Below the pieces are notes generated by a model, which saw only the letters and a list, made by a program, of their open reading frames with translations, was not told the origin of the DNA and made no database searches. Below are positions 1 through 11,149 of a stretch of DNA of 64,000 nt, one piece after another. The stretch is from Calliopum simillimum (lineage: Eukaryota > Arthropoda > Insecta > Diptera > Lauxaniidae): positions 12,789,994 through 12,853,993 of the forward strand of contig OX638368.1 of the NCBI GenBank assembly GCA_951812925.1. Direction: 5' to 3'. Position 1 is the first letter of the stretch, and each line of letters starts with the position of its first letter. The position numbers were made by a program, and so were the translations under genes.

Positions 1-20
1 TTAAAATTATTGAATTTTAT

Positions 21-170
21 ATATCGTCGTCTGAGTTCTCTTTTGCCCCATAAGCATATTCGTTAAAAAAGCAAAATAACATATCTTTTGTCGAAACAAA
101 CGCAAGTTATTTGCTTTTGTTTTTTTAACGAATATGCGTATGGGGCAAATGAGAACTCGGGCGACGATAT
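21..170. repeat. Small fold-back (inverted-repeat) element
   Basis: The left arm (about 21-80) and right arm (about 104-170) are near-perfect inverted copies, starting ATATCGTCG and ending CGACGATAT, with a loop of roughly 23 bases. The shared core contains GAGTTCTC and GCCCCATA followed by AACGAATATG-type sequence on the opposite strand. No clear target duplication is seen beyond a TA-rich flank. This looks like a hairpin MITE; the superfamily is unknown. Confidence 0.75.
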
Positions 171-914
171 GCTAAGATTTTTTCGATGTCACTCCTTATA
201 ACAAAAATTACGATAAAAATGAAGATGGGGCTGTTTGAACTCATATCCGAGCTGATCGTTTTCGCAAGATTGCATTTTTACTAATTTTTTATTTTTTGCT
301 TGAGCGTTTTCCTTGCGTAATCGTCCAAAGTTTCATAATTTTTTGTAAAGAACTGAATATGCAAAAAGTTTTCTACATATTTGTAGATTTGAAAAATGCA
401 AACATTTGTACAGTTTCTTTTTTTTTTTGATTTTATTCTTATGCTTTGTACTAGAAAATTCATCAGCAGTACAGAAAATTAATATGTTTCATAAACTTAA
501 TTAAAACTTGAAAGCTGAATACAATTAAAATCACAATAAGTGCAGCAGAAGAGCTACCAAGACTGTAAAGAAAAGAAAAAGAACAACTAAAGAAATCATT
601 CTCATAAAAGCAAACAAAATATTTTTGAAAATTCCACAAAAAGTGTTTTCAAATGCAAAATTAAAACGATTTGTTTGCAAGGCAGTTAAATAATGAAATT
701 AAAAAACAAAACAAAAAGACAAAAAACCAACAACAGCCGCAATACGAAACTACAACAGCAGCGGCAACATCACCACCAGCAACAGTAACAGACCAAGCAT
801 AATGGCAAACTATCAGTTACAACAACGCAGCACACAGCAATAAGAACAACAATGAAATTGGCAAAAATTTGTTGCAAAAAAAACTCTTGGCTTTGGTTTA
901 TTGGGAAGAAAATA
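171..914. other. AT-rich non-coding stretch
   Basis: No coding signal is seen. A CAG/CAA-rich patch lies at about 725-850 (runs of AACAACAGC type), typical of insect non-coding DNA. The open frames here are short and have no recognisable motif. Confidence 0.6.
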
Positions 915-1823
915 TTGGGTGTACAACTTAAAAACCAGAATTTTTTAGCGAAATTTGATGCTTTATTGTGGAAAAATGTTACAATATATTTTGTTCAAAG
1001 TATTGTCCATTGGAGCTACAACATTTCCCCATCTTTCAGGCAATTTATGAATTCCATCCCAAAAAAATTGCGCCGGATTGGCGGCCAAAAATGAATCGAG
1101 CCAATTTTCGATATCTTGAACTTAAGTGAAGCGTATTCCTGATAGGGCATTCTGCATCGATCGGAACAAATAGTAGTCTGATGGTGCAAGGTCTGGGCTA
1201 TAAGGCGGGTGAGGAAAAATTTGTATAGATTTCGCATCCGTTGTTTTTCAGGTAATTTTTGACTGGGGCAGCAATATCTGGCCGAGCGTTATCGTGGTGG
1301 AAAATGATTGACTCGTGTCTGGTTGCATACGTTGGCCGCTCTGACTGGATTTTCTGCTGCAATCGGATCAATTGTTGACGATAGAGTTGAGCATTAATGG
1401 TTTGGCCACCTGGCAACAGCTGATAATGGATCACAACTAGCTGGTCCTGACCAGGACGTTCTTTGTCTTCGACATCAAAATCACCACTTTTAAACCGTCG
1501 AAACCACTCACGACAGCTTGATTTAGCTGGAACATAGTCCCTATAAACTTCTACAAGCAAACTATGACTTTCCGCAGCATTTTTCTTTGCAAAAAAATGA
1601 CCCAACAGAACCTCCCGCAAATGCTGTCTTTTTCTCCAATTTTCGAAGTTATTCATCGTGAAAAATAATAATGATGCACACAAGATAAAATTGTTTTGTT
1701 GACTGATTTTGGCAGCTGTCAAATGTACCTTCAAAATGACATATATATAAAGTGCGAGCTTTCACGATATTTGTTAGTACGGACATTTACCGTAAAATTC
1801 CGGTTTTTAAGTTGTACACCTAA
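915..1823 (-). mobile_element. Internally deleted mariner-family transposon
   Basis: The ends are inverted repeats of about 30 bp: TTGGGTGTACAACTTAAAAA on the left, with its complement TTTTTAAGTTGTACACCTAA on the right. TA dinucleotides flank both ends (913-914 and 1824-1825), the expected mariner target duplication. The element is 909 bp, against about 1.3 kb for a full mariner. The missing part is the middle of the transposase, including the first catalytic aspartate region. It is transcribed leftward. The TIR sequence and protein suggest a rosa- or irritans-like mariner, but I cannot assign the subfamily by eye. Confidence 0.9.
963..1656 (-). pseudogene. Mariner transposase pseudogene
   Basis: The start is the ATG at 1656, followed by FENWRKRQHLREVLLGHFF. 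This is the first helix-turn-helix of the DNA-binding domain. A second HTH block (CREWFRRFKSGDF, then DKERPGQ) follows. The reading then jumps straight to sequence around IHYQLLPGGQTIN, so roughly the middle third, including the first catalytic Asp, is deleted. The second catalytic Asp lies in HDNARPD, where mariners usually have HDNARPH. A frameshift near 1200 moves the third catalytic block, PPYSPDLAPSDYYLF, into another frame. The tail KLPERWGNVV is in a further frame and ends at a TAA at 963-965. The protein cannot be functional. Family membership is secure from the HDNARP and SPDLAPSD motifs; the subfamily is not. Confidence 0.92.
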
Positions 1824-1825
1824 TA

Positions 1826-4546
1826 GGAAAAGTAAAATGTTTTTACAAAAATTGCATTTTGCATTTTACATTTTGTTCGCAATTTGGCAGTACCTACCAA
1901 GAAAATAAATCCAACATGCAATAGATTAGCAGGAAAGGGAAAAATAAGCGATAAAATTCTAAAAATTTTAATATCTGCAAATCATTTTTATGCCAATAGG
2001 TAGTAAATCGTCACACAAACAGCAGACTCAGAGCTCAAAAAATAACGTAATTTTTGCAACACATTCGCATATATGGCTTACGTTTGTACAAAAGCATGTT
2101 TATTATTTGCGTGCGCTTAAATGTATGCTATACTTTTCGATTCATGTGCGTGTCTCTTGTTTGATAAAGTGGCAATCTTCGCCTCGTGTTTGTTGTGCTG
2201 TCAGGATTTAAAAGCAAAGATATAAACATAAAAATTGTAGCAACATAAAACATACAAAACAAAGCAAAAAAAGCACAAAATGTGAAACTAAATCTGCATA
2301 ATGACAACAAGAAGAGCCAATAAGAAAACACAAAAAGTAGCGACAAATTCAAACGTAAAAAATTGCGCTTATTTTTATCACAAACACAACAGAAAAAACA
2401 ACAACTTAAGTTACAACACCATAACAAACGAAGGAATGAAAGAAAAATTTAAACTTCAAATTGACTCCGTAATAAATTCACGCACAACACTTAAGTATAT
2501 GTGTGTTTATAAATAATATGTGGATCTTAATTTAGGGTTTCCAAGTGTTCAATTTTTAATTTTACAAACCGAAAAGTTTCAAAAAACTTGGAATATTTAA
2601 TTTAAAACTTCAAAAAATAGAAGAATAATTTGAAAAAAATAAAACAAAGGAACTAATAATTTAATAAAGGAAAAATATTAAAACAGTAAAAAATTTTTTC
2701 TTTTTTCAAAGAAATGTTTGTGGAGTTTTGATGATGAAAATAAAAAAAAATTGGAAACACCAGTATAAAAAAGTAAAAATACTGAAAAAAAAAAAAATTA
2801 AAAAAAAAGAGCAAAAGATCATAATACCTCAATAATATCCAAAGGAGAATTGAGCGGTTGATCAATTGAACAAAAAATATACTGTTATCTGCATCAAAAA
2901 AAAAAAAAAACGTGGCAATTTTTGATTGTAATGTAATATCTCAAACGTCGAACTACACCAAAAATGCAATCAGATGAACATACTTAGTAAGCGAGAATAG
3001 GTTACGTCATGCTCTTCAGAAAAACCTAAATACTTAGATTTGAAAAATCATGAAATGGAGAGGAAAATGTAGAAATATCAAAGCTTGAGATAGTGAAAAA
3101 TATATAGTTCGGAGTCTGGAGATCATCAAAATTTGTTGAATTGATAGAAAAATTTAGAAAAGTATAAAAAAAAAAATTTCATATTCAAGAAACGTCGGAA
3201 ATTTTGCGAAGCTAGTTTGTAGCTTTCTCTGCTAAAAAAAATTACTCAGCAGAAGGAATATATATATATCAAAAGAGCAAAATCGAAAGATCGCATTTCT
3301 ATACAAACAAAACAACAAAATTACACGTCACAAAAGACACGCTTACAACAATTCTTTTGAGTAAAATTATGGAAGTGTCACTTTTCTTTAATCACAGATT
3401 TCATCATCCATTTTAACTCATTCAACCATATCGTTAAGTAAATCGTTATATATTCTTCTACCCTCGCAAACGTCTTTTATATTTTTTTGGATACTATTTA
3501 TTTTTTGTATATTTTTAGGTTGTATATATGTTTCACTTGTTGAACTATTGACACTGCGTACAAAAGATCAAGGTAATTGAAGATGACAAAGTACTAATCC
3601 TTAGTTAGAACAATTTGAGTTTTTAACACATTAAACCTTAGCGTTTTATATTCAAAATAATATTTAGCTGAAATAACATACAACATATAATTGCTCTTTT
3701 TATTTTCCCCATAGAAGTGAAAAGAACTAATTTCTTCAAGTTTTTAGATATCTGATGTTTAAAAAATTAAATGTTGTATTTTTTTGTATTGAAATCATAT
3801 TTTTGTTAAACCGAAGACTACATGTATAAGATTTTGGACCAGAAATACGAAATAACTCAAAACTAGAAAAAACTGTATTAGTGCTTTTCACTTGTATACC
3901 GGTGATATGTACTATCTAGTTCCGATAATGGAATATTCTGGAAAAGTTTTAAAAATTATATACAGAATATGCAATTACTATTCAAGTTTATCCAAGAGAA
4001 AACCACCTGCCCACATTCACAATTGAATAAGCAGCCAAAGATATATCTCACTTACTCTGAAGAAAGCTATTTCAACACATTCAAAACTCACCTCATAGGT
4101 ACTTTCCGGTTTGTGCAGTTACTTTGCAATTATTTCATTTGCAGAAAAGTGCAGAAGATTAAGCTGAAATTGACGTTGCAAAACATATACCATCAAAAAA
4201 ATCTCCAAGTACACATGCAAAATTTCTGAAAAGGGATTTTGGAGGACATGTTAATGCTTCCTTCTATTCATCGTTAGTGTACTATTTTGCGTTTTTGTTA
4301 CAACCGTGCAATATTAAATCCAATGCAACATTGTAATTTTCAAAAGACAGGAAAGTGAAAGCAAACTGTAACTTTAACCATTTTTTTTATAAATTTTTAA
4401 TTTTGGCTGTCCAAACATAGCAATTCGAACTTATGTTCTTCGTATAAAGATAAAAATTTCAAAACACAACAAATGCAATTAAGTTTATGGCAATTAAATG
4501 TGAACTTTTGAGGTGTCAGTCTGTTGTGTGGGGATAGTTCGTGTAC
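1826..4546. other. AT-rich stretch without recognised features
   Basis: This is long AT-rich DNA with poly-A and poly-T runs (for example near 2745-2810 and 2895-2910). Open frames of up to 99 codons occur on both strands, but they are low-complexity and rich in Phe, Leu, Lys and Asn without motifs. I see no exon, RNA gene or bounded repeat. Confidence 0.55.
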
Positions 4547-4554
4547 GTGTACAC

Positions 4555-5489
4555 TAGGGCTGTTAAAAAAAAAATTTTTTTTTCGAATTTCTTAGATATA
4601 CTTTGACATCACGTTCTACATTATGACAGAATATCCCATAAATTTTTTCAGATTTTTAAATGCATTTTTAAAGGTGGCTCAAAGCAAAAATATTTTTTTA
4701 ATATTTTTTTTAGCATTAATTATAAAATGTTGGCAAACAATTTGAAAAATTTGTTTTAGAATAACTTAAAAACATTCATTTTGTTTTTTTTTTAATGAAC
4801 TTTAAAACCTATGTTGTAATTTTGACAAAAAAATTTTACACCTCTTAAAAAACGAAAGACAGCCTTAAAAAAACGAAATTTAACGGTTTTTCAATGGAAA
4901 AAGTCATCGTGCTTTAAACGAAGTGAACATTTTTTAATTTACAAGACTTCATTCAAAAGAACTCTTAAAGACCTTCAAGACAAGACATGTTAAAACTTTT
5001 TTGGTCTAGCAGGCTCGATGATATAGCGTTTGAAACCCAAAAAAGTCTTATCATGTCTTGTCTTGAAGGTTTTTAAGGGTTCTTTTGAATGAGATCTTGT
5101 AAATTAAAAAATGTTCATTTCGTTTAAAGCACGATGACTTTTTTCTTTGAAAAACCGTTAAATTTCGCCTTTTTAAGGTCGTTTTTCGATTTTTAAGAAG
5201 TGTAAAATATTTTTTTGTCAAAATTACAACGTTGGTTTTAAAGTTCATTAAAAAACACACAAAATGAATGTTTTTAAGTTACTCTAAAACAAATTTTTCA
5301 AATTGTTTGCCAACATTTTATAATTAATGCTAAAAAAAAAGTATTAAAAATATATTTTTGCTTTAAGCCACTTTTAAAAATGCATTTGAAAATCTGAAAA
5401 AATTTATGAGATATTTTGTCATGATGTAGAATGTGATGCTGAAGTATATCTAAGAAATTCGAAAAAAAAAAATTTTTTGAACATCCCTA
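4555..5489. mobile_element. hAT-like fold-back element, copy 1
   Basis: This 935-bp element is almost wholly two inverted arms of about 460 bp meeting near 5020. It begins TAGGGCTGTT and ends AACATCCCTA, and is flanked by a perfect 8-bp duplication GTGTACAC at 4547-4554 and 5490-5497. An 8-bp duplication with TAGGG-type ends fits a non-autonomous hAT element. No transposase is present. Each arm could encode a basic peptide of about 66-69 residues, intact only in the right arm (5051-5260, minus strand). The centre lacks the roughly 300-bp core found in copy 2. Confidence 0.87.
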
Positions 5490-5497
5490 GTGTACAC

Positions 5498-6805
5498 AAC
5501 CACAATACAAAGTTGTGTTAAAATAATATATTCTGTATGAGCAACATGAAGCTTTACTGTGTATTTGTTAGTACCTATGCTTTCGTACATTTTAAATGTT
5601 TTGTTTTAAAAGTTACTCAACAAATTAAATTTTCTTCACACTTCAAAATGCTGGTGGAAATAATTTAAAGTCCCGCTTAAGTCCCAAACGAATTTACCAA
5701 TAGTGTGACATTTGCCACGCTTATAGTTGAGACATGAGACAGCATGCACTGTGGGACTTTTTAAAAATTTTTAATCACAATATGATATAAATATGAGGTA
5801 TGCCAGTACAACAAGCACTCAATTAATACTTAAAATTTGTCAAGTTTTCCTTCTTCCGTCCTCAATGTTCACTTCACTTGCAAGTAGTAGTTCAATGCTC
5901 CAACTCATTTTTTAAGAATCCTATACAGATACATCATTTCAACTGCCACTCAAGTAAACTGATGGCTATGGCATCATCTCCACCTGTAAATAATTTAACA
6001 TTTCTTATGCATTTTATGGTTTGCTAAATTTGTCTCCGCACAGTGCCTCTTTCCATTCTTATGATACAACATCCAACAGCAAAATTATTTTTCCGGCTAC
6101 ATTTTGTTGTAGTTGTAGATATGAAGCGTGACGCTGATGATAATAATTAGAAAAGTGGAGTGAAGTAAAAGAGGCAAAAAGTATTCATTCGTATTTTTTT
6201 AAGAGTTCTTTGTACTTCTACTACGGTTAAAAATTTCCTCCATAGAATTTGACATAAAACTTTTTTGTCGTTTGTTGCTGCTGCCATTGCTTTAGCTCGA
6301 TAATTTCCTTGTATATTTTTTAAGTTGCTGCAGATGAACTTTTGCTTCAGCATAAATTTTTTATCTTTCCAAGTGTATCATAAAAATGGAAACAAGTTTA
6401 TGAACGTCATGCACACAGCTCTACACTAGTTTATTTAATGATTTTTTTTTACTTTTATTTTTAAAAATTTTAAAAGAAAAATTTTTTAAGTTTAATTTCA
6501 AAATGTTCAAAGTTTTTCAGAGGAGCTAAGAGCTTACCGTCTGACTTAGCTTAAATAATTTTTTCAAATGAAAGTTTTGAAATGAATCTACCATTATTGT
6601 TATACACAGTGATCTCTTGCAATGACTTTACTTCCCTCCAAGACTGCCGACTTTTTTAGATCGTTCTCGGACAGCTTTCGCCTGGTAACATTTGATGATA
6701 GCTTTACAAAAATTTATTTATTAATATATTTTGCTAACAGTGTATTTGCACAAATATTGTTACCTTTATTCTTATACAAGCTTATGAGTTTACTATTATA
6801 CGTGG
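5498..6805. other. Spacer between the two hAT-like fold-backs
   Basis: This is AT-rich sequence with no coding or RNA signal. Short frames at about 6147-6353 and 6622-6813 carry no motif. Confidence 0.55.
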
Positions 6806-6813
6806 CTGTGTAA

Positions 6814-8094
6814 TAGGGCTGTTCAAAAAAAAAAAATTTTTCGAATTTCCAAGATATACTTTGGCATCACGATCTACATCATGACAGAATATCCCAAAAA
6901 ATTTTTCAGATTTTTAAATTCATATTTAAAGGTGGCTCAAAGCAGAAATATATTTTTGTTATTTTTTTTTAGCATTAATTATAAAATGTTGTCAAACAAT
7001 TTGAAAAATTTGTTTTAGAGTAACTTAAAAACATTCATTTTGTTTGTTTTTTAATGAACTTTAAAACCTATGTTGTAATTTTGACAAAAAAAAATTTTAC
7101 ACTTCTTAAAAAACGAAAAACTGCCCTAAGAAGGCGAAATTTTACGGTTTTTCAAAGAAAAAAGTCATCGTGCTTTAAACGAAATGAACATTTTTTAATT
7201 TACAAGATCTCATTCAAAAGAGCTCTTAAAAACCTTCAAGACAAGACATGTTAAGATTTTTTTGAGCCAGTAGGCTCGATGACATAACGTTTGAAATATA
7301 GTAATGCAGCCCTGTGAAAGGCAAAACGCTTTTTACTCAAGAGGGAGGCATCTTACAAAAAAGTGCTCATGGCATAAAATGCTTAAAATCATCCAAGAAA
7401 CAAGTGTAAATTGTTTTTTTTTTTTTTACTTAATTTTAGAAAAAAAAATTTTTTAACGTCATTTTTAATAAACTTTCAAAAAAAAAAAAAAAACAATTCA
7501 CACTTGTTCCTTGGATGATTTTAAGCATTTTATGCCATGGGCACTTTTTTGTAAGATGCCTCCCTCTTGAGTAAAAAGCGTTTTGCCTTTCACAGGGCTG
7601 CATTACTATATTTCAAACGTTATGTCATCGAGCCTGCTGGCTCAAAAAAATCTTAACATGTCTTGTCTTGAAGGTTTTTAAGAGCTCTTTTGAATGAGAT
7701 CTTGTAAATTAAAAAATGTTCACTTCGTTTAAAGCACGATGACTTTTTTCTTTGAAAAACCGTAAAATTTCGCCTTATTAGGGCATTTTTTCGTTTTTTA
7801 AGAAGTGTAAAATTTTTTTTTGTCAAAATTACAACGTAGGTTTTAAAGTTCATTAAAAAACAAACAAAATGAATGTTTTTAAGTTACTCTAAAACAAATT
7901 TTTCAAATTGTTTGACAACATTTTATAATTAATGCTAAAAAAAAAATATTAAAAATATATTTCTGCTTTGAGCCACCTTTAAATATGAATTTAAAAATCT
8001 GAAAAATTTTTTGGGATATTCTGTCATGATGTAGATCGTGATGACAAAGTATATCTTGGAAATTCGAAAAAATTTTTTTTTTTGAACAGCCCTA
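6814..8094. mobile_element. hAT-like fold-back element, copy 2 (long form)
   Basis: This 1281-bp near-perfect palindrome has arms of about 640 bp meeting near 7455. It begins TAGGGCTGTTC and ends GAACAGCCCTA, with a perfect 8-bp target duplication CTGTGTAA at 6806-6813 and 8095-8102. The outer ~470 bp of each arm match copy 1. The inner ~170 bp of each arm (about 7300-7600 overall) are extra and contain GGGAGGCATCTTAC and GCATAAAATGCTTAAAAT. Diverged copies of this core occur alone elsewhere in the window. No transposase is encoded. A transcript through it would fold into a very long double-stranded hairpin. Confidence 0.9.
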
Positions 8095-8102
8095 CTGTGT
8101 AA

Positions 8103-9341
8103 ATTGCTGTATCTTATTATATTCAAATTTGGGTTAAGCATTTGGTTTGAATTTTCAGAGCACGTACTCATTCACAACATCCTTTTAGCATAAATTTTAA
8201 TGCGACAATTTGTGCCATAACCTTCGAAAGTACGGTGCAAATTCATATATCACCAACAATTATACTCCAAACAGTTGTAAGGCATCTTCACTTGGTAGTA
8301 TTTTCTGAAAATTAAAATGTTTGCTTGAAATAAGGAAAAGCTTAAATTTCACTAAACACTAAAGTACACATTTCTCGTCATTCCAAAATTCATATTATAC
8401 AAGTAGCGTATATATACCTAGCATCATCATTGCACTTAAAAAGTAACACATCTAATATCTCCCCCAGAGCATACTCTAGTGAAGTGCATGCAACTGTATT
8501 CATCATCATTAAATTAGGGGAAGTTTTAATTTCAATTTAAGTGCGCGTGATGCAGTGACTTAACAATTCACTTTAAGTGCAATTTCTATTGATGCAGCGT
8601 ATGTGTTAGTTTGTTTTGGAGAGTCTGTAGCTAAATATATTCAATTCATGCATTTCTGTGTATAGAATGTGAAAAAACTAGTTCAGTTTTATAAGTTTTG
8701 AGATATTTTAAGTTAAAACAGATTTGTTCTTTTTTCTTACCTATTTTTTACAAAGTCTAAGGACTATAATATTTTACACTAGAAATACCTACTTACTCAA
8801 AACTATAAGAAATAATAATACTTAGTTTTTGGCACTAGTTACGCGTTCAAAAATGTATAAATACAAAAAACAAAAAAAAAATCTTGAAAATTAACTTCGA
8901 AGACACACTAGCCTTGAACGAAAATAAAGGTGTGCCCCGACGCCACAAAAATCCAAGTATGTGCTTCAAGTCTTTAGACCATATGTAATCTAAATCCGAT
9001 ATAAATAAAATCGCTTCTCATCCTACTTACTTTGTATATCTTCTATGTTCTGCTTGAGGTTTTATAACAAGATAAAGAGGTTTTCGTACATATACCCTGA
9101 TATGATTGAAAGCACTAGTCTTTTTTTTAAATCTTATTCAAACTATTTTTTTTATCTTTGTTTTCTATAAAATATTGCAAACTAATGAAATTCGTGTTTT
9201 TGCACTTTAACTTTTTGTGTTAGGTATCTCTCTTGAAAAAAAAAAAATTCTGATACAGTTCAAGTTGAAGAATAAAGAATGAAAAACTAATCCAGACATT
9301 TTATTGTTAACTGATATGAACAATAAGACTCATGTGCCGAC
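8103..9341. other. AT-rich stretch without recognised features
   Basis: No coding sequence, RNA gene or bounded repeat is recognised. The sequence is AT-rich with short poly-A and poly-T runs. Confidence 0.55.
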
Positions 9342-9345
9342 TTAA

Positions 9346-11040
9346 TCCATTCCCCGCCAGCACTTATTTTTTTGAATTTGATGGCGAATTTTTGTTTGGG
9401 GGGTAAAAAGAGGTTTCTGAGTTCAAATCCGGTTAGCTTTTTCAGTGACCACGCCCCATTTTTCCATGGTGCCCTGATGCCATATAGCATCACTTGCGGG
9501 AACCTCTTAGCAAAAAATTTACTTTGAGTTTTATTTAAAATTTTATTTTTTTCACAATTTTTTTGAATAAAAATGGTAAGTTAGCATAATAATCCGCGAT
9601 AGTGTGATATTTGACGAAACATCTAACGCATAAATCTACATTGCATTCTATGCACCTCTCTCAGAATTGGTTTTTGCACGGTCTATATTTACATCTAAGT
9701 CGATCACATTCACCAACGTAATGAGCGATTCCATCAAAACGTGAATTTTAATCTATTCGGTTAGTTCCTTCCGCACATTTATTATATGGTTCGACTGCCT
9801 TTAGACTTTCAACCATTATAGCTTCCATTCTGTTCTACAAAAGAGCGTAGCTATCGATTTTTGATCTCTTCCATGTGAAAAAGAAGCAACTGGAACGCAA
9901 TAATTATCATTCCACTTTACAATGGCGATGTAAAATTCCTTGTTTCCTGCAAATTTGATATGCCTTCTTGGTTTTTTTTTTCATGATGCCTTTCCAAGTT
10001 GTGGAATGCAATTTTCTCTTATGGTTCCCGTTACATTGTAGCCTAGGCTTTGCAAATAATATAAAACTGGGATTCCAGTTAATAAATTATCGAAGTAAAA
10101 GTGGAATAGGAGGGCACGAACGTCGTCAGGAAGGGCGTTGATCATTTGTAGTAGAGCTGCCACAAAGTGAATACAACAATACTTTCCTCGGTAAATACCA
10201 AAGGACACCAAATACCCTTCAAGAGTGTTCAAACACCATGCAATGAATCTAAATCGAAGAAGTTTGGCTCGAATAAACTGTTTGCATGAGTGCAGTCTGA
10301 AATACGGTGTCATGGACTCATCAAATGATGCTCATGGTGAAAGTGATCAATGCGTTTTTTCAGTGTAAAGTGAATAAAACGACTTATTTGATTGAAACTA
10401 TTTGGAAACATGCCAGCAAAAATCATGGCTTTAATGATCCAATAATCTTCACGATTAACTACAAACATTGTAACCAAAGATAAGCATAATCCTAATAGTT
10501 AGATGCATCCACAATCATTTACAGCACATCTTCATAAAAAAAAGGCTCGAAAAATTCATATGACACCCAGGCCCATTCACACGGGGTGGGCTTTTTGGTG
10601 TTCAAACCCCCAGGTAGATATTTTCCCCATATAAATTATTTATGAATTGAATTATTGAAATAAATGGAAATTAGTCTACCTCACAACGAGCAACTAATGG
10701 AAAAATATAAATGCATTTTAGAAACTACTGCATTGTTCTTCAATTTGGCATAATTACTTTTTTCAAAATCGAAATACAAATGAATAATTTTTTGCAACTT
10801 GCCGACGTCTCGATGAAATAATCGATTTTTTTCGAATAATTTTTCAATGATCACTTCCTCTCCACTCACGCTTGAAAAGTTGATAGAATATTTACGCGTG
10901 AATGCATCAAATGGTAGATCAAACATTTCTACGCACATAAAAAACAACAAGCCTGCGCGAAAAATTTACAAAATGATTTTGGTGTACATTCGGGTAATGC
11001 GTTTTAACTGTGCCGTATGGCATCACTGGCTTGGAATGGG
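9346..11040 (-). mobile_element. Decayed piggyBac-like element bounded by TTAA
   Basis: TTAA at 9342-9345 and 11041-11044 flanks imperfect inverted ends: TCCATTCCCCGCCAGCAC on the left, and CACTGGCTTGGAATGGG on the right, whose complement is CCCATTCCAAGCCAGTG. Subterminal GTGCCGTATGGCA (about 11010-11022) and a related GATGCCATATAGCA (about 9476-9489) occur inside each end. The interior holds broken piggyBac-type transposase on the minus strand. At 1.7 kb it is shorter than typical autonomous elements of about 2.5 kb. The N-terminal coding part is mostly unrecognisable. TTAA targets plus the protein fix the superfamily; boundary calls are good but not certain. Confidence 0.82.
9535..10440 (-). 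pseudogene. piggyBac-like transposase pseudogene (PGBD family)
   Basis: On the minus strand, 10313-9981 encodes a block typical of the piggyBac catalytic domain. It includes WCLNTLEGYLVSFGIYRGKY, then ALPDDVRALLFHFYFDNLLT and GYNVTGTIREN. The FYFDN motif holds one of the conserved catalytic aspartates. Upstream (about 10440-10320), sequence such as SFNQISRFIHF resembles the preceding family block in another frame. Downstream (about 9722-9600) is the C-terminal cysteine-rich zinc domain with spaced CKYRPCKN, ERCIECNVDLCVRCF and KYHT. It is broken by one stop codon before ERC and ends at a stop at 9535. The frames are disjointed, so it is a dead copy. The start is lost; a 65- to 89-residue frame near 10681-10950 is not recognisable. 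Confidence 0.85.
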
Positions 11041-11057
11041 TTAAGAATAAATTTTGT

Positions 11058-11149
11058 CGTATTACAATTGCTCAGCTACCTCAGTTGGTAGAGCTTAATA
11101 CTTTTAATGCAAGGGTTCGTGCCCTACGTTGGGCGACAGTTGTAATACG
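11058..11149. repeat. Inverted repeat enclosing a tRNA-Lys relic
   Basis: CGTATTACAATTG just upstream of the tRNA-like sequence is matched by an inverted CAGTTGTAATACG just downstream, with one mismatch. The pair makes a 92-bp stem that extends the acceptor stem. It lies 14 bp from the right end of the piggyBac-like relic. Confidence 0.55.
11070..11135 (+). pseudogene. tRNA-Lys(TTT) pseudogene
   Basis: The order of elements matches tRNA-Lys: a 5' acceptor strand GCTCAGC, a D-arm CCTCAGTTGGTAGAGC, an anticodon loop CTTTTAA (anticodon TTT at 11103-11105), and a 3' end TTCGTGCCCTACGTTGGGCG. The acceptor strands can still pair over seven positions with G-U pairs. About 7-8 bases are missing between the variable loop and the T loop, so the 5' half of the T stem is gone. 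This may be a deletion between repeated GGGT motifs. The anticodon stem is also poorly paired. It is unlikely to give a working tRNA. It could be a retropseudogene or the head of a tRNA-derived SINE. Confidence 0.7.
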
